DNA from: Methylobacter sp.
Lineage (GTDB): Bacteria > Pseudomonadota > Gammaproteobacteria > Methylococcales > Methylomonadaceae
Assembly (NCBI GenBank): GCA_030684815.1
Contig: JAUXXQ010000123.1
Location: 1 to 38,255 of the forward strand
Direction of reading: 5' to 3'
Length of the DNA: 38,255 nucleotides
Shown one piece after another: positions 24,858 through 34,540 of the stretch (position 1 is its first letter; each line of letters begins with the position of its first letter). Below the pieces are notes generated by a model. It saw nothing but the letters and a program-made list of their open reading frames with translations, did no database searches and had not been told where the DNA came from. The position numbers and the translations under genes were made by a program.

Positions 24858-26150
24858 TCAGGTATGTTTAAGTGCGTCATACGTATCGAAAGCCGCGTTA
24901 AGCTGCTGCATGTCTAGTTCATTTTCCCACTTGGCGGCAACCACGGTGGCCACACCGTTACCGATCAGATTGGTCAGGGCGCGGGCTTCGGACATGAAAC
25001 GGTCGACGCCTAAAATCAGCGCCAGGCCTGCAATCGGAATGGTTGGGATGACAGACAATGTGGCGGCAAGGGTAATGAAACCGCTGCCGGTAACACCCGC
25101 AGCACCTTTCGAGGTCAGCAACAGTACGCCCAGCAAAGTCAATTCCTGGGTCAACGTCAACGGGGTGTTAGTGGCCTGGGCGACAAAAATCGCGGCCATC
25201 GCCAGATAAATCGAGGTGCCGTCAAGATTGAAGGAATAACCGGTCGGGATCACCAAACCAACCACCGATTTAGAGCACCCCATATTTTCCAGTTTAACCA
25301 TGATGCGCGGCAGCACCGATTCCGATGAGGATGTGCCCAACACAATAAACAGCTCATCCTTGATATAAACGATGAATTTTACAATGCTAAAACCGGCCAA
25401 CTTGGCGATTGAACCCAACACAATAAAGATAAACAGCAAGCAGGTCAGATAAAAACTGCCCATTAAACTCGCCAGCGGCAGCAATGAGGCTATGCCGTAT
25501 TTGCCGATAGTGAACGCCATCGCGCCGAACGCACCAATCGGCGCCAGCTTCATCATGGTTTCGACAATGCCGAACAGCACCTGGGAAATTTTGTTGACCA
25601 ACATCACCACCTCCGTCCCGGTTTCTTTCATCGCCGCCAGCGAAAAGCCGAACAGTAATGACACCAGCAAAACCTGCAATATGTCGCCTTTGGCAAAAGC
25701 GTCTACGGCACTGGCCGGGATAATATGCAGCAAAAAATCGACCGTGCTTTGATTGCCGGCCTCTGCGGCATAAACAGAAACCGCCCTGGTATCGAGGTGG
25801 CTGGCATCGACATTCATGCCCACGCCCGGTTCTACAATATGCACGACCAGCAAACCGATCATCAGCGCCAGCGTACTCACCGCCTCAAAATAAAGCAGCG
25901 CCTTGATTCCGACACGACCAACCTTGTCCAGTTCGCGCATACCGGCAATACCGCTCACCACCGTGCAGAAGATAATCGGCGCGATAATCATCTTAATCAG
26001 TTTGATAAAACCGTCGCCGAGCGGTTTCATGGCAACGGCGATGTCGGGGCAATAATAGCCCAGAATAATACCGGTGATGATGGCCGCCAACACTTGGACA
26101 TACAGTAATTGATGGCGTTTGGGAGCTACATAATCGGTTTGCACGGGCAA
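24858..26150 (-). CDS. dctA: C4-dicarboxylate:cation symporter (DctA-like)
   Basis: A 430-residue dicarboxylate/amino acid:cation symporter (DAACS family) with multiple membrane helices and the two re-entrant loops. Landmarks are [16 protein letters not shown] at the N terminus, [13 protein letters not shown] (serine-rich first hairpin loop), [11 protein letters not shown] in TM7 and [13 protein letters not shown] (second loop). The SLAAM and LYVQVL segments favour DctA over the glutamate carrier GltP, so succinate, fumarate and malate are the likely substrates. No ATG fits the start: the frame opens with TTG at 26150, and GTG at 26144 is the alternative. Succinate uptake would connect with the sdh operon in this window. 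Confidence 0.85.
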   Translation of the reverse strand: MPVQTDYVAPKRHQLLYVQVLAAIITGIILGYYCPDIAVAMKPLGDGFIKLIKMIIAPIIFCTVVSGIAGMRELDKVGRVGIKALLYFEAVSTLALMIGLLVVHIVEPGVGMNVDASHLDTRAVSVYAAEAGNQSTVDFLLHIIPASAVDAFAKGDILQVLLVSLLFGFSLAAMKETGTEVVMLVNKISQVLFGIVETMMKLAPIGAFGAMAFTIGKYGIASLLPLASLMGSFYLTCLLFIFIVLGSIAKLAGFSIVKFIVYIKDELFIVLGTSSSESVLPRIMVKLENMGCSKSVVGLVIPTGYSFNLDGTSIYLAMAAIFVAQATNTPLTLTQELTLLGVLLLTSKGAAGVTGSGFITLAATLSVIPTIPIAGLALILGVDRFMSEARALTNLIGNGVATVVAAKWENELDMQQLNAAFDTYDALKHT

Positions 26151-26328
26151 TCTAGGTTAGGGTGAATAAAAAATTACAGAAGAACAATAACTTGGAAAAA
26201 TACAGGGGTCAGATTATAGCTACTGAAGGGGGCGAATTAAATCTGTATTATTTTTTTGGCTTATTTCTCCAGAAGTTACGCAGATTATGGCAAAATAAAC
26301 GGATATAAACTTACCAGCAGAACTCTGA

Positions 26329-29300
26329 ATGAACAGTAAAAAACTCGCTACCTATAACGTGCTATCCAGTGAAGAACAACAGATTTTACAGGCTTTATCG
26401 GTAATTTATGTGCCGGTAGGGCAAATTGAATTTCAAAGCATATTGAAAAAATCAGCAACTTTTCCGCCAAGCAGCATTGCAAAAATTGATAAATTGTTCA
26501 AGGAAACTAGGGAAACCTTAGAAAAAGCCGAGATTATCGTCACGTCTTCCAACAATTGGCAATGTCACCCAGATAGCGTTGAACAATTAACACGGCTTGC
26601 CGTACAACAGCCTTGGTTTGATAAGCTGGCCGATTTTTTAATTGCTAATAACAAGATTTACTATCAAGACCGGCTTGTCTTTGCCCATACTAAAAAAATA
26701 TTGCGTCTGTTTTTGTATCAGGGTAATGAAAAGGACTTTACAAACAATTTTCGCGAGCTTTGCGCTCTTTTTCCGCAAAGTGCCCCGCCTGCTATCGAAC
26801 GCATTTTCTTTGATGAGTTTGATGCCGACTGGTTTGCATCGTTACCTCAGCGTATAAAATTTGAAGTTTTAAGCTATTTTGTCAGTGGCAACCTCAATCA
26901 CTTAGGTGATGAAAACCTACAATATCAATTACTGGAACAATTTTTTGGCGGAGCAAAATCCGATAATCCTGAAATTGTCCATACCGTCATTGAACAACGC
27001 CTATTGCGCGGTAATTTTACTGATGCAGAAGATTGGTTAGCGGGTGATTTGTCATCTTACGGATTAAAGGTACTAGCGACCCTGCGTTTTTTACAAAACC
27101 GAAATGATGAAGCGCTAGCGTTATTCGATGCGACGATCAAAGCGCTTAAAAAAGAAACCGGCAAGCGTAACGTCTTTATCGGCGGCCTGTACGGTGTTTT
27201 TTTTAACTTGGCTTTATTACGAACCCGTAATATTAATAACCTGACCCTGCTCAAACAAAACACCCAATTCACACTGAAACAGGGGCAAAATAACTTTTAT
27301 TTACTCAACTTAATCCTCTCGGACGCAGTCGACATTTATCAAGGAAAAAATACTGCCGAGCACTGTTATCATCTATTTAAATGCAATGACCTGGCTTATG
27401 AGCGCCTGTTTCAGGCCTTGTTACTGTATTGGATCGGTGAAATTGACACGATGACAGCTAAGAACAAAAAATTCTTAGCCGGCTTGGCTACATTTTGCCA
27501 GCAAGCGCAACAATTAGGTTTGCTCTGGTACGCAGCGGTCAGTGCGGCATTGTTGCAGCGTCTGGATTATAAGGATAAAGCTTGTCAAGTCATAGCGGAG
27601 CAGTACAGGGATTCCTCCTTTATCACGATTATCGATTTATTGCCGCAAGTGTCGAAATGGCAGCGGGCGCTAGATGCCTTAACGCAACTGAATCAGGCGA
27701 CGTCAATAGCGTCGGCTAATCAGCAATCGCGTATGATTTGGGAACTCGGTTTGACAAATAACCAAGCCAGTCTTGTACCTAAAGAGCAGAAACTGGGCAA
27801 AAGCGGCCGCTGGACTAAAGGCCGCCCGATTGCCTTAAAACGCTTGTATCAGGAGTTGTCCAGCTTTGACTATCTGTCCGAATACGATCACCGACTTTGC
27901 GCTTATATTCAGATGACAAAAGAAAGTGATTATTACGGTTATTATGGCAAAGAAGTTTATTCACTGTCGGATGAAGCTATCCTGGCCGCTGTTGGTCATC
28001 CTTATATCTATTGGGAAAATCAGGCGATATTAGACACGCCGGTAGAAATCAGCTTGGCAGAACCGCAATTGCTGGTTAAAGAAAAATTACCCAACCTGCA
28101 TATCTCGTTAATCCCGGCCATTAGCAATCACAAAGTCTTTGCCCAAAAAACCGCCAGCAACGGCTTGTTGGTTTATAAGATTAACGAGCAGCATCGCCAG
28201 GTCGCGGAAATTCTAGGTCAAAACGGCTTAACCGTACCGGCGTCGGCGCGCCAGCAAGTCATCGATTCGATAGCTTCAGTGGCGTCCATGCTGACCGTGC
28301 AATCCGATATCGGCGGCAGTTCCAGCCACGCCCAAAGCGTCGACACCGACAGCCGCCTGCACATCCATTTGCAACCGGTCGGTCACGGTTTACAAATTGA
28401 GATTTTCGTTCAACCGTTCAATGAGGGTGGGCCTTTATATAAACCCGGTGCTGGCGGAACGACAGTGCTGGCGGAAATCGACGGCAGGCAATTGCAAACT
28501 ACCCGCGATTTCAAGCTGGAAAAACAGCATTTAAAACAAGTGTTGAATGAATGCCCGGAACTTTACGCTGAAAAAGAGGCTAAATGGCTGCTGGATGACC
28601 CCGAATTGGCGCTGGAAGCGCTGTTACATTTACAGACTTTAGGCGAATTTGCGCTGCTGGAATGGCCGAAAGGTAAAAAGATTCAGATTAGCCGCGAAGC
28701 CGGTTTATCGCAGGCGCAATTCTCGGTACGCAAGGAAAAAGATTGGTTTAGCGTCGAAGGCAGCCTGCAGATTGACGAACAGGAAGTGCTGGATATGCAG
28801 CGCTTAATGCAGTTGTTAAGCGGCTCATCCGGCCGTTTTTTAAAATTGGAAGACGGCCAGATTATTGCCCTGACCCGCGAATTGCGCCAGCGTCTGGATG
28901 ATATGGCCGGTTTGGGCGATGTGCAAAAAGGCAGCGTGCGCTTTCATCCGCTGGCGGCACAGGCATTGGATGACATCACCACCGGCATGAACATCAGCGC
29001 CGCCAAGCCGTGGAAAGATCAGTTGCGCCGTCTCAGTGAAATGGCCGATTTAGTACCCAAGCTGCCGTCAACCCTGCAAGGCGAATTGCGCGATTATCAA
29101 CGCGAAGGTTTTGAATGGATGGCGCGCTTGGCGCATTTAGGCGCGGGTGCGTGTTTGGCCGATGATATGGGACTGGGCAAAACCGTGCAGGCGCTGGCGT
29201 TGATTTTATCCCGCGCCCCCGACGGGCCGACGCTGATTTTAGCGCCGACCTCGGTGTGCATTAACTGGGTTGAAGAATGCCACCGTTTTGCGCCGACGCT

Positions 29301-30459
29301 GAACGTGCATTCGTTCGGCAGCGGCGACCGTCAAGCTATGCTGGATGAAGCCGGGCCTTTTGATTTGATCGTTTGCAGTTACGGCTTGTTGCAAACCGAA
29401 GGCGAACGTCTGGCAGAAAAACGCTGGCAAACCCTGGTTGCCGATGAAGCGCAAGCCATTAAAAATACACTGACCAAACGCTCCAAAGCCGCGATGGCGC
29501 TACAGGCCGATTTCAAATTGATCACCACCGGCACGCCGATAGAAAACCATCTCGGCGAATTATGGAACCTGTTTAATTTTATCAATCCGGGTTTGCTCGG
29601 CACCTTGCCTAAATTTAACGAACGCTACGCGCAGGCTATCGAAAATCAGCAAGACAGAGAAGTACAGCAACGGCTGAAAAAACTGTTGCGGCCGTTTATT
29701 CTAAGGCGGCTTAAAAATGACGTATTAACCGAATTGCCGCCGCGCACCGAAGTGACGCTGCATGTCGAATTGAGCACGGAAGAGCGCGCCATTTACGAAG
29801 CGCTGCGCCGTAACGCGATGCAAACCATGATGGAAGCGACAGGGCAACCTGGGCATCAGCAACTGAAAGTATTGGCGGAAATCATGAAATTGCGCCGCGC
29901 CTGCTGCAATCCGCGTCTGGTCATGGAAGACAGCACCGTCGCCAGTTCCAAGCTGCAAGCGTTTGAAGAACTGGTCGATGAGTTGCTGGACAACAAACAT
30001 AAGGCGCTGGTGTTCAGCCAGTTTGTCGGGCATTTAACGCTGATCCGCGAACTGCTGGACAAAAAAGGCATTGCCTATCATTACCTGGACGGCGCCACCC
30101 CGGTTCCGCAGCGGAAAAAAGCCATGAATGCGTTTCAGGCAGGGGACGGCGATTTGTTTTTAATCAGCCTGAAAGCCGGCGGCACCGGTTTGAATTTAAC
30201 CGCCGCCGATTATGTCATCCACATGGATCCGTGGTGGAATCCGGCGGTTGAAGACCAGGCCTCAGACCGTGCCCACCGCATGGGACAAAAGCGCCCGGTG
30301 ACCATTTACCGCTTGGTTGCCAAAGACACCATCGAAGACAAGATTGTCGATTTGCATAAACACAAACGCGATCTGGCCAACAGCCTGCTCGAAGGCGGCG
30401 AAGTCAGCGGCAAAATGTCGGTCGAGGATATGATGGCGCTGATTAAAGATGTTGAGTAA
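26329..30459 (+). CDS. Large SNF2-family ATPase (putative helicase/remodeller)
   Basis: A 1376-residue protein. The last third is a complete SNF2 motor: Walker A in DDMGLGKT (945-952), DEAQ box at 1039-1042, TGTPIENHLGELWNL, then the second RecA lobe with LISLKAGGTGLNLTAADYVIHMDPWWNP and the arginine-finger motif SDRAHRMGQ (1312-1320). The segment about 640-900 looks like the accessory beta/alpha region found before bacterial SNF2 motors. Residues 1 to about 590 are helical, TPR-like in character and unlike anything I recognise; I see no SWIM zinc motif. The N-terminal half is clearly more AT-rich than the rest. The role is unknown, with transcription recycling, repair or defence all possible. 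The stop codon lies within a TIR element. Confidence 0.85.
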   Translation: MNSKKLATYNVLSSEEQQILQALSVIYVPVGQIEFQSILKKSATFPPSSIAKIDKLFKETRETLEKAEIIVTSSNNWQCHPDSVEQLTRLAVQQPWFDKLADFLIANNKIYYQDRLVFAHTKKILRLFLYQGNEKDFTNNFRELCALFPQSAPPAIERIFFDEFDADWFASLPQRIKFEVLSYFVSGNLNHLGDENLQYQLLEQFFGGAKSDNPEIVHTVIEQRLLRGNFTDAEDWLAGDLSSYGLKVLATLRFLQNRNDEALALFDATIKALKKETGKRNVFIGGLYGVFFNLALLRTRNINNLTLLKQNTQFTLKQGQNNFYLLNLILSDAVDIYQGKNTAEHCYHLFKCNDLAYERLFQALLLYWIGEIDTMTAKNKKFLAGLATFCQQAQQLGLLWYAAVSAALLQRLDYKDKACQVIAEQYRDSSFITIIDLLPQVSKWQRALDALTQLNQATSIASANQQSRMIWELGLTNNQASLVPKEQKLGKSGRWTKGRPIALKRLYQELSSFDYLSEYDHRLCAYIQMTKESDYYGYYGKEVYSLSDEAILAAVGHPYIYWENQAILDTPVEISLAEPQLLVKEKLPNLHISLIPAISNHKVFAQKTASNGLLVYKINEQHRQVAEILGQNGLTVPASARQQVIDSIASVASMLTVQSDIGGSSSHAQSVDTDSRLHIHLQPVGHGLQIEIFVQPFNEGGPLYKPGAGGTTVLAEIDGRQLQTTRDFKLEKQHLKQVLNECPELYAEKEAKWLLDDPELALEALLHLQTLGEFALLEWPKGKKIQISREAGLSQAQFSVRKEKDWFSVEGSLQIDEQEVLDMQRLMQLLSGSSGRFLKLEDGQIIALTRELRQRLDDMAGLGDVQKGSVRFHPLAAQALDDITTGMNISAAKPWKDQLRRLSEMADLVPKLPSTLQGELRDYQREGFEWMARLAHLGAGACLADDMGLGKTVQALALILSRAPDGPTLILAPTSVCINWVEECHRFAPTLNVHSFGSGDRQAMLDEAGPFDLIVCSYGLLQTEGERLAEKRWQTLVADEAQAIKNTLTKRSKAAMALQADFKLITTGTPIENHLGELWNLFNFINPGLLGTLPKFNERYAQAIENQQDREVQQRLKKLLRPFILRRLKNDVLTELPPRTEVTLHVELSTEERAIYEALRRNAMQTMMEATGQPGHQQLKVLAEIMKLRRACCNPRLVMEDSTVASSKLQAFEELVDELLDNKHKALVFSQFVGHLTLIRELLDKKGIAYHYLDGATPVPQRKKAMNAFQAGDGDLFLISLKAGGTGLNLTAADYVIHMDPWWNPAVEDQASDRAHRMGQKRPVTIYRLVAKDTIEDKIVDLHKHKRDLANSLLEGGEVSGKMSVEDMMALIKDVE

Positions 30460-30642
30460 CTACTCAGCGAAAATAAAAATAGAACACGGATGAAACGGAT
30501 AGGACAGATTTACACAGATTTTTTTTAGAATGCGTTGTACTTTTAATCAGTGATTATCCGTTTAATCAATGTCGCCTAGGAGGCGCCCACTTTCGGCATC
30601 CGTGTTCAATTTAGTCATTTTTAACGGTTTCTGAGCAGTTAC
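30456..30642. mobile_element. TIR element, copy 3 (intact ends, after the SNF2 gene)
   Basis: A 187-bp element bounded by GTAACTACTCAG (30456-30467) and CTGAGCAGTTAC (30631-30642), inverted with one mismatch. The interior has the same modules as the copies at 6910 and 15320 (AACACGGAT, GGACAGATTTACAC, CTTTTAATCAG, TTATCCGTT, CATCCGTGTTC). Compared with them it carries about 25 extra bases near 30572-30597 with a GGCGCC-containing small palindrome. The TAA of the SNF2 gene is bases 2-4 of the left terminal repeat. Confidence 0.75.
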
Positions 30643-30660
30643 GATGTTTGATTAGATTTG

Positions 30661-30707
30661 TCACCATGAAGCACACGAATAATGAAACTTCGTGTGCTTC
30701 ATGGTGA
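30661..30707. terminator. Perfect 19-bp hairpin
   Basis: TCACCATGAAGCACACGAA (30661-30679) faces its exact reverse complement (30689-30707) across a 9-nt loop. It lies between the convergent SNF2 gene and the small membrane protein gene and could stop transcription from either side. The arms resemble those at 15451-15499 (CCAC/TGAAG-ACACGAA pattern). Confidence 0.65.
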
Positions 30708-30769
30708 ATAATATGCCCTCAATGAAATTTAGGCTTCCCATTTAAAGCGGGACAAGCATGCCGAAGTGG

Positions 30770-30900
30770 ACCTTCCAGGTTTTACGACTGCCATGGATGG
30801 CGGAAGTGCTGGAGCCGTCGGGAGCGACTCCAGTACGACTGCCATGGATGGCGGAAGTGCTGGAGCCGTCGGGAGCGGCTCCAGTAAAAACCTGGAAGGT
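30770..30900. repeat. Two 51-bp tandem repeats enclosed by a 14-bp inverted repeat
   Basis: Units at 30784-30834 and 30835-30885 differ at one base (GGAGCGACTCC against GGAGCGGCTCC). They are flanked exactly by ACCTTCCAGGTTTT (30770-30783) and AAAACCTGGAAGGT (30887-30900). Each unit also holds smaller palindromes (GCCAT/ATGGC and, in the second unit, CTGGAGCC/GGCTCCAG). A minus-strand open frame over the repeat (30782-31000) translates it as a repeated peptide and is taken as spurious. With the TIR element and hairpin upstream, this accounts for the gene-free stretch 30460-30945. Confidence 0.8.
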
Positions 30901-30945
30901 CTGTCCTGTTAAGTTGATAGCCGAAATTTAATATTGTTTGCCGTT

Positions 30946-31377
30946 CTAAAAAGCAAAAAAAGTCAAGCCGTATAAGCTCAATGATAATGAGGCGACCCAT
31001 TTTGCTTTTTGGGTTAACGATTGCTCTCTCCAGTAATTCTTAATGGATGACTTGCATTCTGAACAGGCGTCAAGGAACTGCGCTTTTAACTGGTTAAGTT
31101 GCGCTTTGAACCCATTTACAATCCTCGGTAGCGCGCGCCATAGACGGTAAAGCACACAAAGCGCCATAAACCACAGCAGATAAAAAACGATAATCTGGCT
31201 TTGTTGCCGTGTGGTATGAAAAAAATGTTCGATGATTTCCTCAAGACCCAGTTCAAACCACTCAAACGCAAGGTGCAGAAAGACGAGTACCGCGTGCAAT
31301 ATCACATCGTACAGCGCCACTACCATGCCAAACAGAACGAAACGGCCCAGTATTTTTCGGTTGGCTAATGGAATCAT
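30946..31377 (-). CDS. Small membrane protein of unknown function
   Basis: A 143-residue protein, start chosen at MIPLANRKILGRF (ATG 31377-31375) because AGGAGA lies 9 nt upstream; the frame stays open further upstream without a comparable site. Hydrophobic segments are at about residues 10-30 (FVLFGMVVALYDVILHAVLVF) and 60-80 (IIVFYLLWFMALCVLY), with a possible third at the very C terminus (ASLSLSLYGLTFFAF). A polar helix with two cysteines (DACSECKSS) lies between. I do not recognise the family. It is the third gene after the SulP-carbonic anhydrase fusion on the same strand, about 96 bp behind the beta-barrel gene, so it may belong with it. Confidence 0.7.
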   Translation of the reverse strand: MIPLANRKILGRFVLFGMVVALYDVILHAVLVFLHLAFEWFELGLEEIIEHFFHTTRQQSQIIVFYLLWFMALCVLYRLWRALPRIVNGFKAQLNQLKAQFLDACSECKSSIKNYWREQSLTQKAKWVASLSLSLYGLTFFAF

Positions 31378-31473
31378 AGTTATTCTCCTAAAATAAGTTG
31401 CCCAAAAAAATTGAATCACCCAGGGATTCAATGCTAAGGACGCTGTCATTTCAACGCCCTATCTTCATTGCCT

Positions 31474-32241
31474 TTAAAAGGCGTAAACCATGCGCCAAGT
31501 ACCCAGCCAATCGGTATGATGGCCGTCAGTCTGGCTGAACCCAGTGCCTATCTGAAGCGTGGCATGGTCAGTAAAATCCCAATGGACTTGCGGCATCAGC
31601 AGATAATGCCAGCCCGATTCCCGGCTGAATTCATTATTCATTTCAATCCCCAGGGTCAATTTTTGCGAATAATCGTAAAACCAGCTGGTGTTGAATAAGC
31701 CGACAAAATGGCCGTCACGCTCGACATTCTCCCGGCGCAAGCCGATCATATTGAAGTTACTGATTGCCGAATTCAACCGGAAACCGGCCAAATAAAGCCC
31801 GTCAATCGAGTATGTTTTCTCTTTTCTGTCGTGGTAGCCGATCATTTGCCAGCCGTGGATAAAACGGTTGTTAAACTCGGTGCCGAATGTGCCCTGAACC
31901 GCCATCTTGTAATCGGCCAGCGACAGCTGATTGAACGGCATCTCAAGTTCCACTGCAAAATCATCGAACAAACCAAATTCAATTTCCGGCGCCCATTCGG
32001 TGTGGCCGTTACGCAGCGAGTGCCCGGCCAACATGTTCACTTCCAAATCGCCCTGGCGGACACCCAGCGGCCTGACCAAATCGAAAACCATCGGCTCAGG
32101 GATATGCGGCGCATCGCTGCTTAATGCGGCGTCGCCAATTTCCGAGCGCCTGCCATCATCAGCATAAGCCTCTACCGGAACCGCCAGCGCCAATATCAGG
32201 CATGAAAATAAATGTTTTATCGGTACTGAAGGTGAAGTCAT
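31474..32241 (-). CDS. Probable outer-membrane beta-barrel protein
   Basis: A 255-residue protein with a signal peptide ending at EAYA (about residue 27). The mature part is rich in alternating hydrophobic/polar strands (DLEVNMLAGHS, APEIEFGLFDDFAVELEMPF, KLTLGIEMNNEF, ATLQIGTGFS) and ends in a terminal phenylalanine (WRMVYAF), the usual beta-barrel assembly signal. It starts 4 nt after the stop of the SulP-carbonic anhydrase gene, so the two are almost certainly co-transcribed. The family resembles uncharacterised periplasmic/outer-membrane proteins of gammaproteobacteria; I can give no substrate. A role in letting bicarbonate or another anion across the outer membrane is inference from context. 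Confidence 0.75.
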   Translation of the reverse strand: MTSPSVPIKHLFSCLILALAVPVEAYADDGRRSEIGDAALSSDAPHIPEPMVFDLVRPLGVRQGDLEVNMLAGHSLRNGHTEWAPEIEFGLFDDFAVELEMPFNQLSLADYKMAVQGTFGTEFNNRFIHGWQMIGYHDRKEKTYSIDGLYLAGFRLNSAISNFNMIGLRRENVERDGHFVGLFNTSWFYDYSQKLTLGIEMNNEFSRESGWHYLLMPQVHWDFTDHATLQIGTGFSQTDGHHTDWLGTWRMVYAF

Positions 32242-32245
32242 GGGT

Positions 32246-34483
32246 CTATCGGGTTTCCTGTGTGTAAAATTTTACTTTTCCGGTTTCAATATCATACATG
32301 CCACCCACTATATCGATTTCCCCATTTTTTAACAGGGTGCCCAATATACGGCTTTTGCTTTTAATTTGCTCAACTGTCATTTGCACATTTTTATTGGCCA
32401 CTTTTTGTATGAACCGGTCATTACCGGGGCTGATTTCTGTATCACCTTCAGCCGTTACCGCTTCAACCGCAGGTTTTATTTTGTGCAACAGACCGCTTAA
32501 ATGATCCAACTCCACATTGGCGCAAGCCCCTTTAATTGCACCGCAATGCGAATGCCCCAGCACTACGATTAACTTTGATCCGGCCAATTTGCAGGCATAT
32601 TCCATGCTGCCCAGAATATCATCGTTGATGATATTGCCCGCTACCCGTGCGCTGAACACATCACCCAAACCCTGGTCGAAAATCAATTCGGCCGAGGTAC
32701 GCGAATCCATGCAACTGAGGATAATGGCAATGGGGAATTGCCCCTGCCGGGTGTCGTTAACTTGTTCCAACAGATTCCGGTTGGATTTCAGGTTATTGAC
32801 AAAACGCTCATTGCCTTCCCTCAGTAAGGTCAAGACCTTATCCGGCGCCAATGCCTGTTGGGTATCGTAGGTGAGTGCCCTGGCATTCTCAACGGGCGGG
32901 AGCACACCAAAACCGCGCAAATTTTCAATAGTCAGCTTGATGCGTTTTCGTTGCGCTTCAATCTTGAAGTTTTCGATAATTTCGTAAACATCGTAATCAA
33001 TGTATTTTGAACGGGTTGCATCAATCACGACTTCCGAATAATCGGGCAAACGTTCAAAGGTACGTTGGATATTGGCTTTATTGAGAAAAGACACATGCTC
33101 GGATAAGCGCAGTATGGTTTTATTGCCGATGTGCGACTCATTAAAATAAAACGCGCTTTTATAGTTTTCCAACAAAATCGAAAACAAGGCGGCGGCAAGT
33201 CCGATAATCAGGCCGAACAACAGGTCGGTAAAAATCATGCCCAGAATAGTGATGCAAAACGGGATGAAATGGTACATACCGGCGTTGTACATCAGGGTAA
33301 ACGATTTCGGCCTGATCAATTTGTAACCCACAATCAGCAACACACTAGCGAGGCTGGCCAAAGGGATTTTGTTGATCAGCGTTGGAATAAAAATGGCCGA
33401 AAATAACAACAGAAAGCCGCCTATAATCGCGGTTAATTTGCTTTTTCCGCCGGATTGGACGCCAATGGAACTGCGCACGATAACCTGCGCCAGCGGCAAG
33501 CCGCCGATCAATCCGCTGCAGGCATTGCCGATGCCCTGGGCAATCAGTTCCCGATTAGTGGAGGTCACCCTTTTATAAGGGTCCATCTTATCGACCGCCT
33601 CCACTGAAAGCAGTGTCTTTAAACTCGCCACGACAGCCAAAGTTAACGCAGCCAGGTAAACAGCCGGATTGTTGAGTTGGGAAAAATCGGGGTAATGCAG
33701 CTGGCCCAATAAATCGCTGGCATTGTTCAGCACAGGGATCATAACCAAATGATTGCCACTCAACGCCCATTCAGGATAAAAATGTTGTAGACCCAGATTG
33801 ATCAGTGTACCGGCTAAAATCGCGATTAAAACGCCCTGGAACAATTGAAAAAACCGCCGCCCTTTCATAAACGGCTGCTCCCACAAAATAAGGATCGCTA
33901 ACGATACGATGGCAATCGCAATGGCCGTAGGCGAACTAAATTCGAGCATATTGCCCAGTTCAGTAAAAGACGAGTAATTATCGGACTGAAAAAAGGAGGT
34001 GTCGCCTTCGTAATCTCGGTCATAGCCCATGGCATGGGGGATCTGTTTCAGAAAAAGTATCAGCCCCATGCCCGACAACATGCCGTTAATCACCGATGAC
34101 GGAAAATAATAGGCAATAACCCCGGCTTTGGACAAACCCATGATGATTTGCAAAAAACCGGCTACGACCAGCGCGAGCAAAAAGCCGTTGAAGCCGAGCT
34201 TGTCAATGGCCGACCAAACGATGACGGCAATACCGGCGGTTGCGCCGCTGATGCCCAGTGCAGAACCGCTTAACGGCGCCACGATGACGCCACCGATAAT
34301 ACCGGCTATCAAACCTGAGAACAGCGGCGCACCCGATGCCAGTGCTATGCCTAATGACAACGGCACGGCGATCAGGAAAACCGCAATAGCAGCCGGAAAA
34401 TCGTATTTCAGGTTGGCAAACAAGCGGCCATTATTAATTTTAAAATTTAAATTTTGCGGTGTTTCTGTTGCTCTCGTGTTCAT
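32246..34483 (-). CDS. SulP-family bicarbonate transporter fused to a beta-carbonic anhydrase
   Basis: A 745-residue fusion. The N-terminal SulP transporter (about residues 25-435) begins LKYDFPAAIAVFLIAVPLSLGIALASGAPLF (given by landmark) and has about a dozen hydrophobic segments. A STAS domain follows (about 455-525, VVIDATRSKYIDYDVYEII). The C-terminal beta-class carbonic anhydrase has zinc ligands C591, D593 (LSCMDSR), H644 and C647 (GHSHCGA). Such SulP-CA fusions are thought to couple anion uptake to HCO3-/CO2 interconversion at the inner face of the inner membrane. It starts a three-gene minus-strand set and is divergent from a two-component system, which may sense inorganic carbon or pH. 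Confidence 0.93.
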   Translation of the reverse strand: MNTRATETPQNLNFKINNGRLFANLKYDFPAAIAVFLIAVPLSLGIALASGAPLFSGLIAGIIGGVIVAPLSGSALGISGATAGIAVIVWSAIDKLGFNGFLLALVVAGFLQIIMGLSKAGVIAYYFPSSVINGMLSGMGLILFLKQIPHAMGYDRDYEGDTSFFQSDNYSSFTELGNMLEFSSPTAIAIAIVSLAILILWEQPFMKGRRFFQLFQGVLIAILAGTLINLGLQHFYPEWALSGNHLVMIPVLNNASDLLGQLHYPDFSQLNNPAVYLAALTLAVVASLKTLLSVEAVDKMDPYKRVTSTNRELIAQGIGNACSGLIGGLPLAQVIVRSSIGVQSGGKSKLTAIIGGFLLLFSAIFIPTLINKIPLASLASVLLIVGYKLIRPKSFTLMYNAGMYHFIPFCITILGMIFTDLLFGLIIGLAAALFSILLENYKSAFYFNESHIGNKTILRLSEHVSFLNKANIQRTFERLPDYSEVVIDATRSKYIDYDVYEIIENFKIEAQRKRIKLTIENLRGFGVLPPVENARALTYDTQQALAPDKVLTLLREGNERFVNNLKSNRNLLEQVNDTRQGQFPIAIILSCMDSRTSAELIFDQGLGDVFSARVAGNIINDDILGSMEYACKLAGSKLIVVLGHSHCGAIKGACANVELDHLSGLLHKIKPAVEAVTAEGDTEISPGNDRFIQKVANKNVQMTVEQIKSKSRILGTLLKNGEIDIVGGMYDIETGKVKFYTQETR

Positions 34484-34540
34484 AGTATCAACTTTAGCGA
34501 TGTTAATGTTTAGGTGTCATGCGCAATAGAACCGCTCTAT

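Noticed and set aside
30782-31000. Minus-strand 72-codon frame with the repeated peptide SRSRRLQHFRHPWQS
   Set aside because: It is a translation of the two 51-bp DNA repeats running out of the 3' part of the small membrane protein region; no start signal or coding character.
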